A DNA stretch of 45,810 nt from Burkholderiales bacterium. Lineage in GTDB: Bacteria > Pseudomonadota > Gammaproteobacteria > Burkholderiales > Usitatibacteraceae. The notes under the pieces are model-generated. The model was not told the DNA's origin. It searched no databases and saw only the letters and a list, made by a program, of their open reading frames with translations. The DNA is taken from the NCBI GenBank assembly GCA_017853245.1, contig JAFMJY010000006.1, forward strand, positions 1 through 45,810, read 5' to 3'. Below, piece after piece: positions 34,775 to 44,419 of the stretch. The first letter of the stretch is position 1, and the number at the start of each line of letters is the position of its first letter. The position numbers and the translations under genes are program-made.

Positions 34775-35541
34775 ACGCCGTCGCGACCGAGCCCGCCGAA
34801 AAGGCTGCCGCAGCCGGGGTATCGGTGCTGCGCGCCGAATCGCTGATGAAGCGCTACCGCAAGCGCACCGTGGTCTCGGATGTCTCACTTGAGGTGAAGA
34901 GCGGCGAGGTGGTCGGTTTGCTGGGCCCCAACGGCGCTGGCAAGACCACCTGCTTTTACATGATCCTGGGCCTCGTTCCGATCGACCGGGGCCGAGTCTT
35001 CCTCGACCAGCGCGACCTCACCCACCTGCCGATCTATCGCCGGTCGCGCCTGGGGCTGTCCTACCTGCCCCAGGAGGCGTCCATCTTCCGGCGGCTGACG
35101 GTGGCGCAAAACATTCAAGCCGTGCTCGAGCTGCAGGGCCTCGATCGCGACGCAGTCGGCGCCCGGCTCAACGCCCTGCTGGAGGACCTGCACGTCGCCC
35201 ACCTGCGCGACAGCCCCGCCACCGCCCTCTCCGGGGGCGAGCGTCGGCGCGTGGAAATCGCGCGAGCGCTCGCCACGCAGCCGCGCTTCATCCTGCTCGA
35301 TGAGCCCTTCGCCGGCGTCGACCCCATCGCGGTGCTGGACATCCAGCAGATCATTCGCTTTCTCAAGGCGCGCGGCATCGGCGTGCTGATCACCGACCAC
35401 AACGTACGCGAGACCCTCGGTATCTGCGACCACGCCTACATCATCAACGACGGGACGGTTCTCGCCTTCGGAAAGCCGGAGGAAGTTATCTATAATGAAG
35501 CGGTCCGGAAGGTTTACCTCGGGGAGCATTTCCGCCTCTGA
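34771..35541 (+). CDS. lptB: LPS export ABC transporter ATPase LptB
   Basis: LptB drives LPS extraction from the inner membrane with LptFG, which are not in this window. The 256-residue ATPase has Walker [10 protein letters not shown], the Q-loop in [15 protein letters not shown], signature LSGGERRR, Walker [16 protein letters not shown] and switch histidine in [11 protein letters not shown]. The GTG at 34771 overlaps the lptA stop as GTGA; the first ~20 residues are alanine-rich and longer than in E. coli LptB. rpoN follows after 29 bases. Confidence 0.95.
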   Translation: MNAVATEPAEKAAAAGVSVLRAESLMKRYRKRTVVSDVSLEVKSGEVVGLLGPNGAGKTTCFYMILGLVPIDRGRVFLDQRDLTHLPIYRRSRLGLSYLPQEASIFRRLTVAQNIQAVLELQGLDRDAVGARLNALLEDLHVAHLRDSPATALSGGERRRVEIARALATQPRFILLDEPFAGVDPIAVLDIQQIIRFLKARGIGVLITDHNVRETLGICDHAYIINDGTVLAFGKPEEVIYNEAVRKVYLGEHFRL

Positions 35542-35570
35542 CCCGGCGGACCCTTCTCCGCCCCCCCGGC

Positions 35571-37004
35571 ATGAAGCACACCCTCCAGCTCAAGCTATCC
35601 CAGCACCTCACGCTGACGCCGCAGTTGCAGCAGTCCATCCGGCTGCTGCAGCTCTCGACGGTCGAGCTCAACCAGGAGCTCGAGCGCTACCTTGCCGAGA
35701 ACCCCCTGCTCGAGCGGGCAGACTTTGGCTCGGAGGGTTCGGCTACGCCCGTGGCGGCGGGCGATGTACCCGGGGACGCCCAGGAGCCGGCGGCGCCGGA
35801 AAGCTCGGCCGAGAGCCCCGGCGCAGGCGATGAGGACTTCAGCTTCTCTGACGAGCCTTCCTCAGGCTTGCGACGCGGCGACCGCGACGATGACGACTTC
35901 ACTGACGTGGCGGCGGCAGAGCCGACGCTTCAGGAGTGCCTTATCCGCCAACTGCAGCTCACCCCGCTCACGGAGCGCGACAAGCGCCTCGCCCTGCTGG
36001 TCATCGCGCACCTGGACGAAGACGGCTACCTCGGCGCGAGCCTCGAGGAGCTGCGCACGCTGGCAGCCACGGAGATCGCCGACGTGGAGCCCGAGGAGCT
36101 CGCCATCACGCTCAAACAGGTCCAGAACCTTGAGCCAGCGGGCGTCGGCGCGCGAAGCCTGGCTGAGTGCCTGGCACTCCAGCTTCGCGCCCTGCCATCG
36201 GACACGGAATACCGCGACGAGGCGCTCACGCTCGCCACCGAGCATCTCGACGCCCTCGCCTCCCGCGACTTCAACCGCCTGCGCCGCTTGCTTGGCCTCG
36301 ACGAGGAGGCCCTGCGTGCCGTGCGCGCGCTGATCCTCACGCTGAACCCGAAGCCAGGCCTCGCCTGGACGGTGACGGAAACGCGATACGTGGTCCCCGA
36401 CGTCGTGGTGAAGCGGGCGAGCGGGCGCTGGATGGCAAGCCTCAACCGCGACGCCATGCCGAGGCTGCGAATCAACAAGATGTACGCCGACCTGCTGCAC
36501 GCCTCCCGCGAAGCCGGCGGCGGAAACCTCGCGGGCCAGCTCCAGGAGGCACGCTGGCTGATCAAGAACGTGCGCCAGCGCTTCGACACCATCCTGCGGG
36601 TGACCCAGGCGATCGTCGACCGCCAGCGCGCCTTCTTCGAGCACGGCGAGGTGGCCATGCGCCCGCTCGTGCTGCGCGAGATTGCCGAGGTCGTGGGCCT
36701 GCACGAGTCGACCATCTCACGGGTGACGACGCAGAAGTTCATGCTCACCCCGCGCGGCATCTTCGAGCTCAAGTACTTCTTCGGCAGCCATGTCTCCACG
36801 GATGCCGGCGGCGCCTGCTCCTCCACTGCCATCCGCGCGCTGATCAAGCAGCTCGTCGCCGCGGAAGACGGGCGCCGGCCCTTGTCGGACCACCGCATCT
36901 CCGGCCTGCTTGCCGAACAGGGCATCCAGGTTGCCCGCCGCACGGTCGCCAAGTACCGTGAGGCGCTGCACATCCAGCCAGCCAGCCAACGCAAGGCCTT
37001 GTGA
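35571..37004 (+). CDS. rpoN: RNA polymerase sigma-54 factor
   Basis: Sigma-54 directs RNA polymerase to -24/-12 promoters and needs activator ATPases. The 477-residue protein has the glutamine/leucine-rich region I ([20 protein letters not shown], about residues 6-25). An acidic region II follows (about 50-115). Then come the core-binding domain, a helix-turn-helix with [13 protein letters not shown], and the RpoN box [10 protein letters not shown] (455-464). It lies between lptB and hpf, the usual place. Confidence 0.96.
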   Translation: MKHTLQLKLSQHLTLTPQLQQSIRLLQLSTVELNQELERYLAENPLLERADFGSEGSATPVAAGDVPGDAQEPAAPESSAESPGAGDEDFSFSDEPSSGLRRGDRDDDDFTDVAAAEPTLQECLIRQLQLTPLTERDKRLALLVIAHLDEDGYLGASLEELRTLAATEIADVEPEELAITLKQVQNLEPAGVGARSLAECLALQLRALPSDTEYRDEALTLATEHLDALASRDFNRLRRLLGLDEEALRAVRALILTLNPKPGLAWTVTETRYVVPDVVVKRASGRWMASLNRDAMPRLRINKMYADLLHASREAGGGNLAGQLQEARWLIKNVRQRFDTILRVTQAIVDRQRAFFEHGEVAMRPLVLREIAEVVGLHESTISRVTTQKFMLTPRGIFELKYFFGSHVSTDAGGACSSTAIRALIKQLVAAEDGRRPLSDHRISGLLAEQGIQVARRTVAKYREALHIQPASQRKAL

Positions 37005-37032
37005 GGGGCCCTGCCCACCGACGGAGGAACCC

Positions 37033-37353
37033 ATGAACCTCAAGATCACCGGGCATCACGTGGACGTCACCGAGCCCTTGCGCACGTACGTGCTTTCCAA
37101 GCTCGACCGCATCAATCGCCATGCCGACCACCTCATCGACGTGAGCGTCACCCTCTCGGTCGACAAGCTCGACAAGCGCGCCGAGGCGAACGTCCACCTG
37201 TCCGGCCATGACATCCACGTCCAAAGCCACGACGCGGACATGTATGCCGCCATCGACGCGCTCGCTGACAAGCTCGACCGCCAGATCATCCGCCACAAGG
37301 AGTCACGGGAAGCCGGGCGCAGCGAGCCCAGCCCCAAGCGCAACGCGCCGTGA
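37033..37353 (+). CDS. hpf: Ribosome hibernation promoting factor, short form
   Basis: HPF binds the 30S decoding centre and promotes inactive 100S ribosomes. The 106-residue product matches the short form, with [20 protein letters not shown] at the start and [18 protein letters not shown] in the second half, and no long C-terminal dimerisation domain. A GGAGG site lies 6 bases before the ATG. It follows rpoN by 28 bases. Confidence 0.95.
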   Translation: MNLKITGHHVDVTEPLRTYVLSKLDRINRHADHLIDVSVTLSVDKLDKRAEANVHLSGHDIHVQSHDADMYAAIDALADKLDRQIIRHKESREAGRSEPSPKRNAP

Positions 37354-37381
37354 CGCCCCGACTGCAAGGAACGCGCCCCAC

Positions 37382-37867
37382 ATGAACCGCCTCACCCCTC
37401 ACCTGCCCGAGAGCCACGTCGTGCTGGACCTGGACGTCGGCAGCAAGAAGCGGCTCTTCGAGCAGATAGGCCTCATCTTCGAGAACTCCCGGCAGGTGGC
37501 GCGAGCCCGCGTCTTCGACAGCCTCTTCGACCGCGAGAAGCTGGGGTCCACCGGCCTGGGCTGCGGCGTGGCGATCCCGCACGGCCGCATGAAGAACCTC
37601 AAGGAGACGCTCTGCGCGTTCGTGCGCACGCGCTCGCCGATGCCCTTCGAGGCCCCGGACGGCCAACCCGTCCAGTTGGTCATCGCCATGCTGGTGCCGG
37701 AGCACGCCACGGAAGCACACCTGGAATTGCTCTCCGAGCTCGCACAGATGTTCAGCGACCCGGCGCTTCGCGAGCGCCTGCTCTGCGCCCCCACGCCTGC
37801 CGAGGCCCGTCGCGTGCTCGCCGACTGGTCGCCCAATGCCGCGACTGAGCATTCAGCAGCTGTTTGA
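37382..37867 (+). CDS. ptsN: PTS IIA-like nitrogen regulatory protein PtsN
   Basis: PtsN (EIIA-Ntr) is the terminal phosphoacceptor of the nitrogen PTS and influences potassium uptake and envelope stress in other bacteria. The 161-residue IIA domain carries the phosphorylated histidine in GLGCGVAIPHGRMKNL (H67). An AAGGAA site lies upstream. The adjacent genes hprK and rapZ are typical partners; the PTS proteins HPr and EI are not in this window. Confidence 0.94.
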   Translation: MNRLTPHLPESHVVLDLDVGSKKRLFEQIGLIFENSRQVARARVFDSLFDREKLGSTGLGCGVAIPHGRMKNLKETLCAFVRTRSPMPFEAPDGQPVQLVIAMLVPEHATEAHLELLSELAQMFSDPALRERLLCAPTPAEARRVLADWSPNAATEHSAAV

Positions 37868-38789
37868 GGCGCGCCGCGAGCGCCTCGGCCTCGCGTGGGC
37901 GGCCGGCGCCTCCGCGGCCGCACGCGAGCTCACCAACGACATGCTCTCGCGCCCCGGGCAGGGGCTGATCGGCCACTTCAACCCCATCCATCCGCTGCTC
38001 GTGCAGGTGGTTGGCCGCAATGAAGACCGCTACCTCGCCTCGCTTGACTCCGCGCGCCGGCAGTCGCTGTGCGACGAGGTGGTCGATGGGGGGTGCGTTT
38101 GCATCATCCAGGGCAACGGCCTCAAGCCGTCGCCCGAGCTCGAGCGCGCCGCCTCGCGTGCCGGCGTGCCGCTGCTCACCTCGGCCCGGAATGGCGTCGA
38201 AGTCATCAACGTCCTGCGGCCCTACCTCCTGGGGGAGTTGGGCGAGGTCACGTCCCTTCATGGCGTGCTGCTCGACGTGCTCGAAATCGGCGTCATGGTC
38301 ACGGGCGAGTCCTCGATCGGCAAAAGCGAGCTGGCGCTGGAATTGATCTCACGGGGCCACGGGCTCGTCGCCGATGATGTCGTGGAGCTGCAGCGCGTCA
38401 CGCCGGACACGGTGCAGGGCCGCTGCCCCGCGCTGCTGCGAGACTTCCTCGAAGTCCGCGGGCTCGGCGTTCTGAACATCCGCTCGATCTTCGGCGAAAC
38501 CGCCGTGCGGCCCCACAAGGCGCTTCGCCTGATCGTGCACCTGGAGCGTGCCGAGGCCGGTGGGTTTGATGAGCGCAACCGTCTCGCCACACGCTCGGGG
38601 ATGCAGCGCATCCTCAGCGTCGACATTCCCACCGTCACGCTGACCGTCGCGCCCGGCCGGAACCTCGCCGTTCTGGTGGAAGCGGCCGTGCGCAACCATA
38701 TTCTCCTCACCCGCGGCATCGACTCGACAGCCGAATTCATCGCGCGGCAGGAACAATCGATACGCGAGTCCCAAGGCAGGGAGGGCTGA
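37836..38789 (+). CDS. hprK: HPr kinase/phosphorylase
   Basis: HprK phosphorylates and dephosphorylates a serine of HPr-like proteins. The 317-residue product has an N-terminal domain, the LHGVLLDV segment with the conserved histidine (H142), Walker A GESSIGKS (157-164), and the HprK signature EVRGLGVLNIRSIFG. Its ATG lies 32 bases inside ptsN, a long overlap that suggests coupled translation. Betaproteobacteria commonly carry hprK here, unlike E. coli. Confidence 0.94.
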   Translation: MPRLSIQQLFEARRERLGLAWAAGASAAARELTNDMLSRPGQGLIGHFNPIHPLLVQVVGRNEDRYLASLDSARRQSLCDEVVDGGCVCIIQGNGLKPSPELERAASRAGVPLLTSARNGVEVINVLRPYLLGELGEVTSLHGVLLDVLEIGVMVTGESSIGKSELALELISRGHGLVADDVVELQRVTPDTVQGRCPALLRDFLEVRGLGVLNIRSIFGETAVRPHKALRLIVHLERAEAGGFDERNRLATRSGMQRILSVDIPTVTLTVAPGRNLAVLVEAAVRNHILLTRGIDSTAEFIARQEQSIRESQGREG

Positions 38790-39634
38790 TGGAGCTGGTT
38801 CTCGTGAGCGGCCTGTCCGGCTCCGGCAAGAGCGTGGCGCTCAAGGCGCTGGAAGACTCGGGCTACCTCTGTGTCGACAACCTGCCGCCGGGCCTGGTGC
38901 ATGCGCTCGTTTCCGACCTGGCGTCCCGCGGCGAGCCCCGGGTGGCGGTGAGCGCCGATGCGCGCGGTGCCGACACCATCGGCGCGATCCCCGGCGTGGT
39001 CGACGCAGAACGGGCTTCCGGCGTCGACGTGCGGGTATTGTTCCTCGAGGCCAGCGACGCAAGCCTCGTGCGTCGCTTCTCGGAGACCCGCCGCCCGCAC
39101 CCGCTCGCTCGCGCAGGGCGCACGGTCGAGGAGGCCATTGCCGAGGAACGGCGCCTGCTCGCCCCGATCGCGGAGATCGGCCAGCGCATCGACACGAGCA
39201 ACCTCACACCCGCCCAGCTTCGGCAAGCGGTGCAGGATGTGCTCGCGATGGACGACTCGAGGCTGGTGCTTTGCCTGGAGTCCTTCGGCTTCAAGGCGGG
39301 CGTGCCCCTCGACGCGGACTTCGTCTTCGACGCGCGCTTCCTGCCCAACCCGCACTACGACCCGCGCCTTCGCCCGAAGACGGGCAAGGACCCCGAGGTG
39401 GCGAAGTTTCTCGAGACGGAAACGGAGGCGCTGCTCCTGCTTGAAGATATCGAGCGGCTCGTGGTGCGCTGGGCGCCCAAGTTCGCGCAGGACCGGCGCG
39501 CCGCCCTCACCGTCGCCATCGGCTGCACGGGCGGGCGGCATCGCTCGGTGTACCTGATCGAGCGCCTTGCCGAGCGCCTCCGTCCGCAGCACGCCCTGAT
39601 CGTCCGCCACCGGGACATCGACCGCGGCGGCTGA
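38789..39634 (+). CDS. rapZ: RNase adapter protein RapZ
   Basis: RapZ is a P-loop protein; in E. coli it presents small RNA GlmZ to RNase E and so controls GlmS. The 281-residue product has Walker A GLSGSGKS (8-15) and YLCVDNLPPGLV. The C-terminal half has RFLPNPHYDPRLRPKTGKD and the GCTGGRHRSVYL motif. It starts at the base where hprK ends, giving a one-base overlap. Whether a GlmZ-like RNA exists here cannot be judged from this window. Confidence 0.94.
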   Translation: MELVLVSGLSGSGKSVALKALEDSGYLCVDNLPPGLVHALVSDLASRGEPRVAVSADARGADTIGAIPGVVDAERASGVDVRVLFLEASDASLVRRFSETRRPHPLARAGRTVEEAIAEERRLLAPIAEIGQRIDTSNLTPAQLRQAVQDVLAMDDSRLVLCLESFGFKAGVPLDADFVFDARFLPNPHYDPRLRPKTGKDPEVAKFLETETEALLLLEDIERLVVRWAPKFAQDRRAALTVAIGCTGGRHRSVYLIERLAERLRPQHALIVRHRDIDRGG

Positions 39635-39641
39635 TCGCCTC

Positions 39642-40718
39642 GTGGCCGCCCGCAGCCCGCGAGACAAATCGCCGCGCCCCGCGCGAACGCCGACGTTCGC
39701 GAGCCGGCTCGTTGCCTGGCAGCGCGTGCAGGGACGGCATGACTTGCCGTGGCAGGGCACGCGTGATGCCTATCGCCTCTGGCTCTCGGAGGTGATGCTT
39801 CAGCAGACGCAAGTGGCGACCGTGATCCCCTACTACGAGCGGTTTCTCGCGCGCTTTCCTGACGTGCGGGCCCTCGCCGCCGCGGAGGACGAAGCGGTGA
39901 TGCAACTGTGGAGCGGGCTCGGCTACTACGCGCGGGCGAGGAATCTCCTGAAAGCTGCACGCCACGTCGTCGAGCGGCACGGGGGCGTCTTTCCGACGGC
40001 CATAGAGGCGGTGGCCGAGCTGCCGGGGGTGGGTGCCTCCACGGCCGCGGCCATCGTGGCGTTTTCCACGGGCGAGCCACACGCGATCCTCGATGGCAAC
40101 GTGAAGCGCGTGTTCGCGCGGCACTTTGGCGTCACGGGCGCTGTGGATTCACGCGAGACGCTCGAGGGCCTCTGGGCGGTTGCCCGACGGGAGCTGCCGC
40201 GCCAGCACGTGGAGGCCTACACGCAGGGCCTGATGGATCTGGGCGCCACAGTCTGCACGCGCACGATGCCTGCGTGCAATCGCTGTCCGGTCGCGAAATC
40301 CTGTGTTGCGCGCGAGACGGATCGCATCGCCGAGCTACCCGGCCGAAAGGCGCGCCGCGCGGTGCCCTTGAGGGAAATCACGATGTTTGTGGCCCTCTCC
40401 CGCGGCGACGTGCTCCTGTTTCGCCGGCCCGACAAGGGCATCTGGGGTGGGCTGTGGTCGCTGCCCGAAGCCTCCGTTGGCACCTCACCGGACGCGTGGC
40501 TGGCCGCACAGCCCGGCTTGGCGCTCGCCTCCGCGGAAACGTTGCCACCCTTCGAGCACGGCTTCACGCACTTTCGCCTCGCCGTGACGCCCGTATTGCT
40601 GCGCGTGAGGCGACCACGAACCGCACCGCTCCCACCGGGAAGCCTGTGGCTTCCCCTGGCGGACATCACCGGCGCGGCGCTTCCCGCCCCGGTGAAGAAA
40701 CTGCTCGCCTCGCTCTGA
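39642..40718 (+). CDS. mutY: A/G-specific adenine DNA glycosylase
   Basis: MutY removes adenine mispaired with 8-oxoguanine. The 358-residue protein has the catalytic glutamate E50 in LSEVMLQQTQVATVIPYY, the helix-hairpin-helix LPGVGASTAAAI, the catalytic aspartate D151 in AILDGNVKRVFAR, and the [4Fe-4S] ligands C205, C212, C215 and C221 with exact C-x6-C-x2-C-x5-C spacing. A C-terminal NUDIX-like domain recognises 8-oxoG. The start is a GTG at 39642. It is convergent with sppA, 12 bases away. Confidence 0.95.
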   Translation: MAARSPRDKSPRPARTPTFASRLVAWQRVQGRHDLPWQGTRDAYRLWLSEVMLQQTQVATVIPYYERFLARFPDVRALAAAEDEAVMQLWSGLGYYARARNLLKAARHVVERHGGVFPTAIEAVAELPGVGASTAAAIVAFSTGEPHAILDGNVKRVFARHFGVTGAVDSRETLEGLWAVARRELPRQHVEAYTQGLMDLGATVCTRTMPACNRCPVAKSCVARETDRIAELPGRKARRAVPLREITMFVALSRGDVLLFRRPDKGIWGGLWSLPEASVGTSPDAWLAAQPGLALASAETLPPFEHGFTHFRLAVTPVLLRVRRPRTAPLPPGSLWLPLADITGAALPAPVKKLLASL

Positions 40719-40730
40719 TCCGGCCCGCGG

Positions 40731-42626
40731 CTAGAGCGCCGGCTCGCAAAAGCAGTGGGCCACCGCGTCGTAGGGCTTGCGGCCCTCCACCAGGTCGCGA
40801 AGCCACAGCAGGTCCGACGCCACCTCGCGCGTGACAGGGTCTGCGAGGCGCAGGCGCGCAAGCGAGGCGGAGTTCTCCGCCGCGTCAGCAATCGAGGCGC
40901 CCACCCAAGCGGCAATCTGGCCCTTCAGCGCATCCAGAACCGCTGCGAGCGGCGTCGAGGGCTTGGCGGTGCGATACCGGAAGGGCAGCGCGGCGTCGGC
41001 CTTCGCCAGTTCGCGCGCCGCGGCAATCGCATCCTTGAGGCTGCCCACCTGGTCGACGAGCTTGCGGTCGAGCGCCTGCTGGCCCGTCCACACGCGGCCC
41101 TGCGCGATGCCATCCACGGTAGCCACATCCAGCTTGCGCGCCGTCGCCGTCTTGCCGATGAACTCGGCGTAGATGTGGTTGATGCCCTGCTGCACCAGCT
41201 CGCGCATGCGCGGATCCAGCGGCTGGCGGAAGTCGTAGCCGCCAGCGAGCCAGGTGGTCTTGTAGCCGCCGGTGCCAATCGAGAGCTTCGCCATGGCACC
41301 ATCCGCCGAGGGCAGAAGGCCAAAGACGCCGATCGAGCCGGTGATGGTGGCCGGGTCGGCGATCACGCGGTCCGACGACATCGAGATCCAGTAGCCGCCT
41401 GAGGCCGCAAGGTCGCCCATCGAGACCACCACGGGCTTGCCCGCCGCGCGGGCCACTTCAAGCTGGTGGCGGATCAATTCGGAGCCGTAGGCGCTGCCGC
41501 CGGGCGAATCGACGCGAAGCACGATGGCCTTCACGTTCTTGTCGGCCACCACGTCGCGAATGAGGCGCGAAGTGGACTTGCCGCCGATCTTTCCCGACGA
41601 CGCATCGCCGTCGCCGATTTCGCCGGAGGCCACGATCACGGCGACGTGATCACCCTTCACCCGCTCGCGGACATTCTTCACGTAGGCATCCAGCGACGTC
41701 TGGCGGAAGGTCTTGCCATCCTTGTCCTCGCCCACTTCCTTCATCAACATCGCGCGGATGTCCTCGAAGGTCTTCGCCTCATCGGCAAACTTCCAGTCGA
41801 GCGCCAGCTGCGAGACATTGCCCTTCACCGCCGTGAGCGCGCCAGGCAGCGCCTCGATGGACTTGGTGATGTGCCTCTGCGGAAGTTTCCGTGCCCGCTC
41901 GATGCCCTGCATGTAGACGCCCCAGACCGCATCCAGCAGGTACTTGTCCGCCTCGAGCGCTTCCTTCGAGGGCGCGTTGTTGGCATAGACCTCGCCCGCC
42001 GACTTGAACGCGCCCACCTTGATCAGGTTGGGCTCCACGCCGATGCGCTTCAGGGCATCGCGGTAATAGTTGCGCTGCCGGCCCACGCCCTCGATGAACA
42101 CGCCGCCCATGGGGTGCACGTAGACCTTGCTCGCGTGTGAAGCGAGGTAGTAGCGGCGCTGGTCGTACATGGCTCCCCACGCAATGATCGGCTTGCCGGA
42201 AGCCTTGAAGGTTTCGATGGCCGCCGCCGCTTCCCGGAGGGTGGCGAGGCCCGCGCCCTCGAAGTCGTCGAGAAGCAGGATGGCCCGCTCGATGCGGTCA
42301 TCCTTGGCGGCCTTCTCGAGAGCCAGCACCCAATCCCGCAGCAGCACGCCCTTGCCCCCGCCGCTGCCCACGAACTCCGCCACGAGGGAGGTCGGGTCTT
42401 TGGAAAGTTCATCAGCCATCTCGCCCTGGGGTGCCAGCACCAGCACGCTCTTGGGCTCCACCTTGCCCTTGTTTTGCGAGACGCCCATGTAGATGCCGAA
42501 GCTGAAGGCCGCCACGCCACCGAAGACCGCAATGGTGATGAAGCCCTTTCGGATGCCCTCGGCGATTCGGGAGAGCTTGCTGAAAAAGCGCTTGAGGGCG
42601 CCGGGCGGCTTGGGGTTGAGGGACAT
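40731..42626 (-). CDS. sppA: Signal peptide peptidase SppA, 67-kDa type
   Basis: SppA degrades cleaved signal peptides in the inner membrane. The 631-residue protein has one N-terminal membrane helix (about residues 28-47) and two tandem S49 domains. The general-base lysine K208 is in VGAFKSAGEVY and the nucleophile S409 in GDLAASGGYWIS, nearly the same positions as in E. coli (K209, S409). Its long form is typical of proteobacteria. A 132-base gap separates its start from the DUF4442 gene, so it may have its own promoter. Confidence 0.95.
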   Translation of the reverse strand: MSLNPKPPGALKRFFSKLSRIAEGIRKGFITIAVFGGVAAFSFGIYMGVSQNKGKVEPKSVLVLAPQGEMADELSKDPTSLVAEFVGSGGGKGVLLRDWVLALEKAAKDDRIERAILLLDDFEGAGLATLREAAAAIETFKASGKPIIAWGAMYDQRRYYLASHASKVYVHPMGGVFIEGVGRQRNYYRDALKRIGVEPNLIKVGAFKSAGEVYANNAPSKEALEADKYLLDAVWGVYMQGIERARKLPQRHITKSIEALPGALTAVKGNVSQLALDWKFADEAKTFEDIRAMLMKEVGEDKDGKTFRQTSLDAYVKNVRERVKGDHVAVIVASGEIGDGDASSGKIGGKSTSRLIRDVVADKNVKAIVLRVDSPGGSAYGSELIRHQLEVARAAGKPVVVSMGDLAASGGYWISMSSDRVIADPATITGSIGVFGLLPSADGAMAKLSIGTGGYKTTWLAGGYDFRQPLDPRMRELVQQGINHIYAEFIGKTATARKLDVATVDGIAQGRVWTGQQALDRKLVDQVGSLKDAIAAARELAKADAALPFRYRTAKPSTPLAAVLDALKGQIAAWVGASIADAAENSASLARLRLADPVTREVASDLLWLRDLVEGRKPYDAVAHCFCEPAL

Positions 42627-42758
42627 CGGGGGTTCCTTCCTGGGGCGTCGGGTTTGAGGGTGCGAAGGCTACAAGGTCTTGGGGGCACCGTGAGCCCCCC
42701 GTGCGACGAAACGCCGGTTTCTGGGATCGAATTGCGTGCGTTTGGTTCCGGGCAAGGT

Positions 42759-43244
42759 TCACTCCCCCGGCGAGCCGACCCGCCGCGGAGAGACCCGCAT
42801 CGTCACCCGCGCCCGGAAGACCACCTCGCCGCCCTCCTGGGATATCTCGACCGGCACAATCACGTCCAGCGGCTCAACGCCTGCCTCGACTGCGGGATAA
42901 GTCGCGATCGCCCGAACTCCCGCCGTGGCCTTCTTCAGGTACTCGACGGTCATGCCCTTGGGAATCCACCGATGGGTGAGTGGGATCGAGACGTCAGTGG
43001 CGAGCCCGGCCGCCAATTCCGCCAGATTGCAGAGCGCAATCGCATGCACCGAGCCCACGTGGTTCAGCACCGCCCGGCGCTTGCGCATGCGCGCCTCGCA
43101 GCCCCCCGGTTCCAGCCGGTCGATCCGCGGGCGGATGGTCGCGAAGTACGGCGCCTGCAGGCAGATCACGCGGGCGAAGAGCCAGCGCCCGAAGGAAGAG
43201 CCCTTCAGGATGCGCCAGGCGGCGAGGGCGTTGGTGGCGGACAT
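42759..43244 (-). CDS. DUF4442 hotdog-fold thioesterase-like protein
   Basis: The 161-residue product resembles DUF4442 proteins, a hotdog-fold group related to acyl-CoA thioesterases. Seen are RPRIDRLEPGGCEARMRKRR, then LNHVGSVHAIALCNLAELAA, which matches the fold's central helix with N/H near the active site, and a beta-rich end. Its substrate is unknown. Its start is 37 bases from the divergent tRNA-Gly(CCC) gene, so their promoters must overlap. Confidence 0.8.
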   Translation of the reverse strand: MSATNALAAWRILKGSSFGRWLFARVICLQAPYFATIRPRIDRLEPGGCEARMRKRRAVLNHVGSVHAIALCNLAELAAGLATDVSIPLTHRWIPKGMTVEYLKKATAGVRAIATYPAVEAGVEPLDVIVPVEISQEGGEVVFRARVTMRVSPRRVGSPGE

Positions 43245-43265
43245 GGTCGGGGCAGGTGGCTGGGT

Positions 43266-43271
43266 TAAAAT
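43266..43271 (+). promoter_or_regulatory. Probable -10 element of tRNA-Gly(CCC)
   Basis: TAAAAT lies 10 bases before the 5' end of the mature tRNA, a good distance for initiation just upstream. A -35 element is not clear. The element also lies within the short spacer from the divergent DUF4442 gene. Confidence 0.5.
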
Positions 43272-43281
43272 TGCGGCGTTC

Positions 43282-43355
43282 GCGGGTGTAGCTCAATGGC
43301 AGAGCAGAAGCTTCCCAAGCTTACGACGAGGGTTCGATTCCCTTCACCCGCTCCA
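43282..43355 (+). tRNA. tRNA-Gly(CCC)
   Basis: This 74-base cloverleaf has acceptor stem GCGGGTG/CACCCGC, anticodon loop TTCCCAA (anticodon CCC) and an encoded CCA. It differs from tRNA-Gly(TCC) at 246-319 by three bases: one in the D loop and two in the anticodon loop (position 32 C to T and wobble position 34 T to C). It reads GGG codons, which suits a high-GC genome. Confidence 0.94.
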
Positions 43356-43412
43356 CCCTATCACCCCGCCGAAGGCGGCCGCGCGGGCTAGCCGCCCTGC
43401 GAACGCCGGACC

Positions 43413-43619
43413 ATGACCCTGCGCCTTCAGATCAATGGAGCCCCCCGGGAATTCGCCTCCCGCCTGACCGTCGAAGGGCTGGTGGCCGAGCTGGGTGTGG
43501 CAGGCAAGCGCATCGCCATCGAGCGCAACGGGGAGATCGTGCCGCGCAGCCAGTACGGAGCCGTTCAATTGGCGGATGGCGACAAGCTCGAAGTCGTCGT
43601 CGCCGTGGGAGGAGGCTGA
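43413..43619 (+). CDS. thiS: Sulfur carrier protein ThiS
   Basis: ThiS carries sulfur as a C-terminal thiocarboxylate for thiazole formation in thiamine synthesis. The 68-residue ubiquitin-like product ends in VVVAVGGG, providing the essential Gly-Gly tail. It begins [15 protein letters not shown]. It overlaps thiG by one base. No TPP riboswitch is visible in the 57 bases between it and the tRNA gene. Confidence 0.94.
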   Translation: MTLRLQINGAPREFASRLTVEGLVAELGVAGKRIAIERNGEIVPRSQYGAVQLADGDKLEVVVAVGGG

Positions 43620-44419
43620 TGGAAGACAAGCTCGTCATCGCCGGCAAGGCTTATGGCTCCCGGCTCATCGTGGGCACCGGCAAGTACAAGGATTTCGACG
43701 AAACCCGCCGTGCGGTCGAGGCGAGTGGCGCCGAGATCGTCACGGTGGCCATCCGGCGCGTGAACATCGGGCAGAATGCGAACGAGCCCAGCCTGCTCGA
43801 ATCCCTGCCGCCCTCGCGCTTCACCATTCTTCCCAACACCGCCGGCTGCTACACAGCCGAGGATGCGGTACGCACACTGCGCCTCGCGCGCGAGCTCCTC
43901 GATGGCCACGCGCTCGTGAAGCTGGAGGTGCTGGGCGACCAGGAAACACTTTTCCCCAACATGCCCGAGACGCTCGCCGCCGCGAAGACGCTGGTGGCCG
44001 AGGGCTTCCAGGTGATGGTCTATTGCAGTGATGACCCCATCGTCGCGAAGCAGCTGGAGGAAATCGGCTGCGTGGCCGTGATGCCACTCGCCTCCCTCAT
44101 CGGTTCCGGCATGGGGATTCTCAACCCGTGGAACCTGCAGATCATTCTCGACCGCGCCAAGGTGCCCGTGCTGGTGGATGCCGGCATCGGCACCGCATCG
44201 GATGCGGCCATCGCCATGGAGCTGGGTTGCGACGGCGTGCTCATGAACACGGCGATCGCGAAGGCACGGGACCCGATCCGCATGGCGCGCGCGATGAAGC
44301 TCGCGGTGGCGTGCGGACGCGAGGCATGGCTCGCCGGCCGCATGGACAAAAAAATCTACAAGGCCTCGGCGAGCTCACCAACGGAAGGGCTCATCACGCC
44401 CAAGGGCAAGGTGGCGTGA
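43619..44419 (+). CDS. thiG: Thiazole synthase
   Basis: ThiG condenses deoxyxylulose-5-phosphate, dehydroglycine and ThiS thiocarboxylate into the thiazole phosphate. The 266-residue barrel has the Schiff-base lysine K101 in [11 protein letters not shown], phosphate-binding [12 protein letters not shown], and the start [19 protein letters not shown] site precedes the ATG. It follows thiS directly and its stop overlaps trmB (GTGA). Confidence 0.96.
   Translation: MEDKLVIAGKAYGSRLIVGTGKYKDFDETRRAVEASGAEIVTVAIRRVNIGQNANEPSLLESLPPSRFTILPNTAGCYTAEDAVRTLRLARELLDGHALVKLEVLGDQETLFPNMPETLAAAKTLVAEGFQVMVYCSDDPIVAKQLEEIGCVAVMPLASLIGSGMGILNPWNLQIILDRAKVPVLVDAGIGTASDAAIAMELGCDGVLMNTAIAKARDPIRMARAMKLAVACGREAWLAGRMDKKIYKASASSPTEGLITPKGKVA

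Noticed and set aside
38258-39760. 500-codon minus-strand open frame opposite hprK and rapZ
   Set aside because: Shadow reading; hprK and rapZ are certain on the plus strand.
246-43355. The two tRNA-Gly genes as inverted repeats able to flip the 43-kb segment
   Set aside because: They are inverted, but only 74 bases long with three mismatches and no flanking similarity, so efficient recombination is unlikely.
43356-43412. TPP riboswitch upstream of thiS-thiG
   Set aside because: Only 57 bases lie between the tRNA and thiS, too few for the aptamer, and no conserved thi-box pattern is visible.
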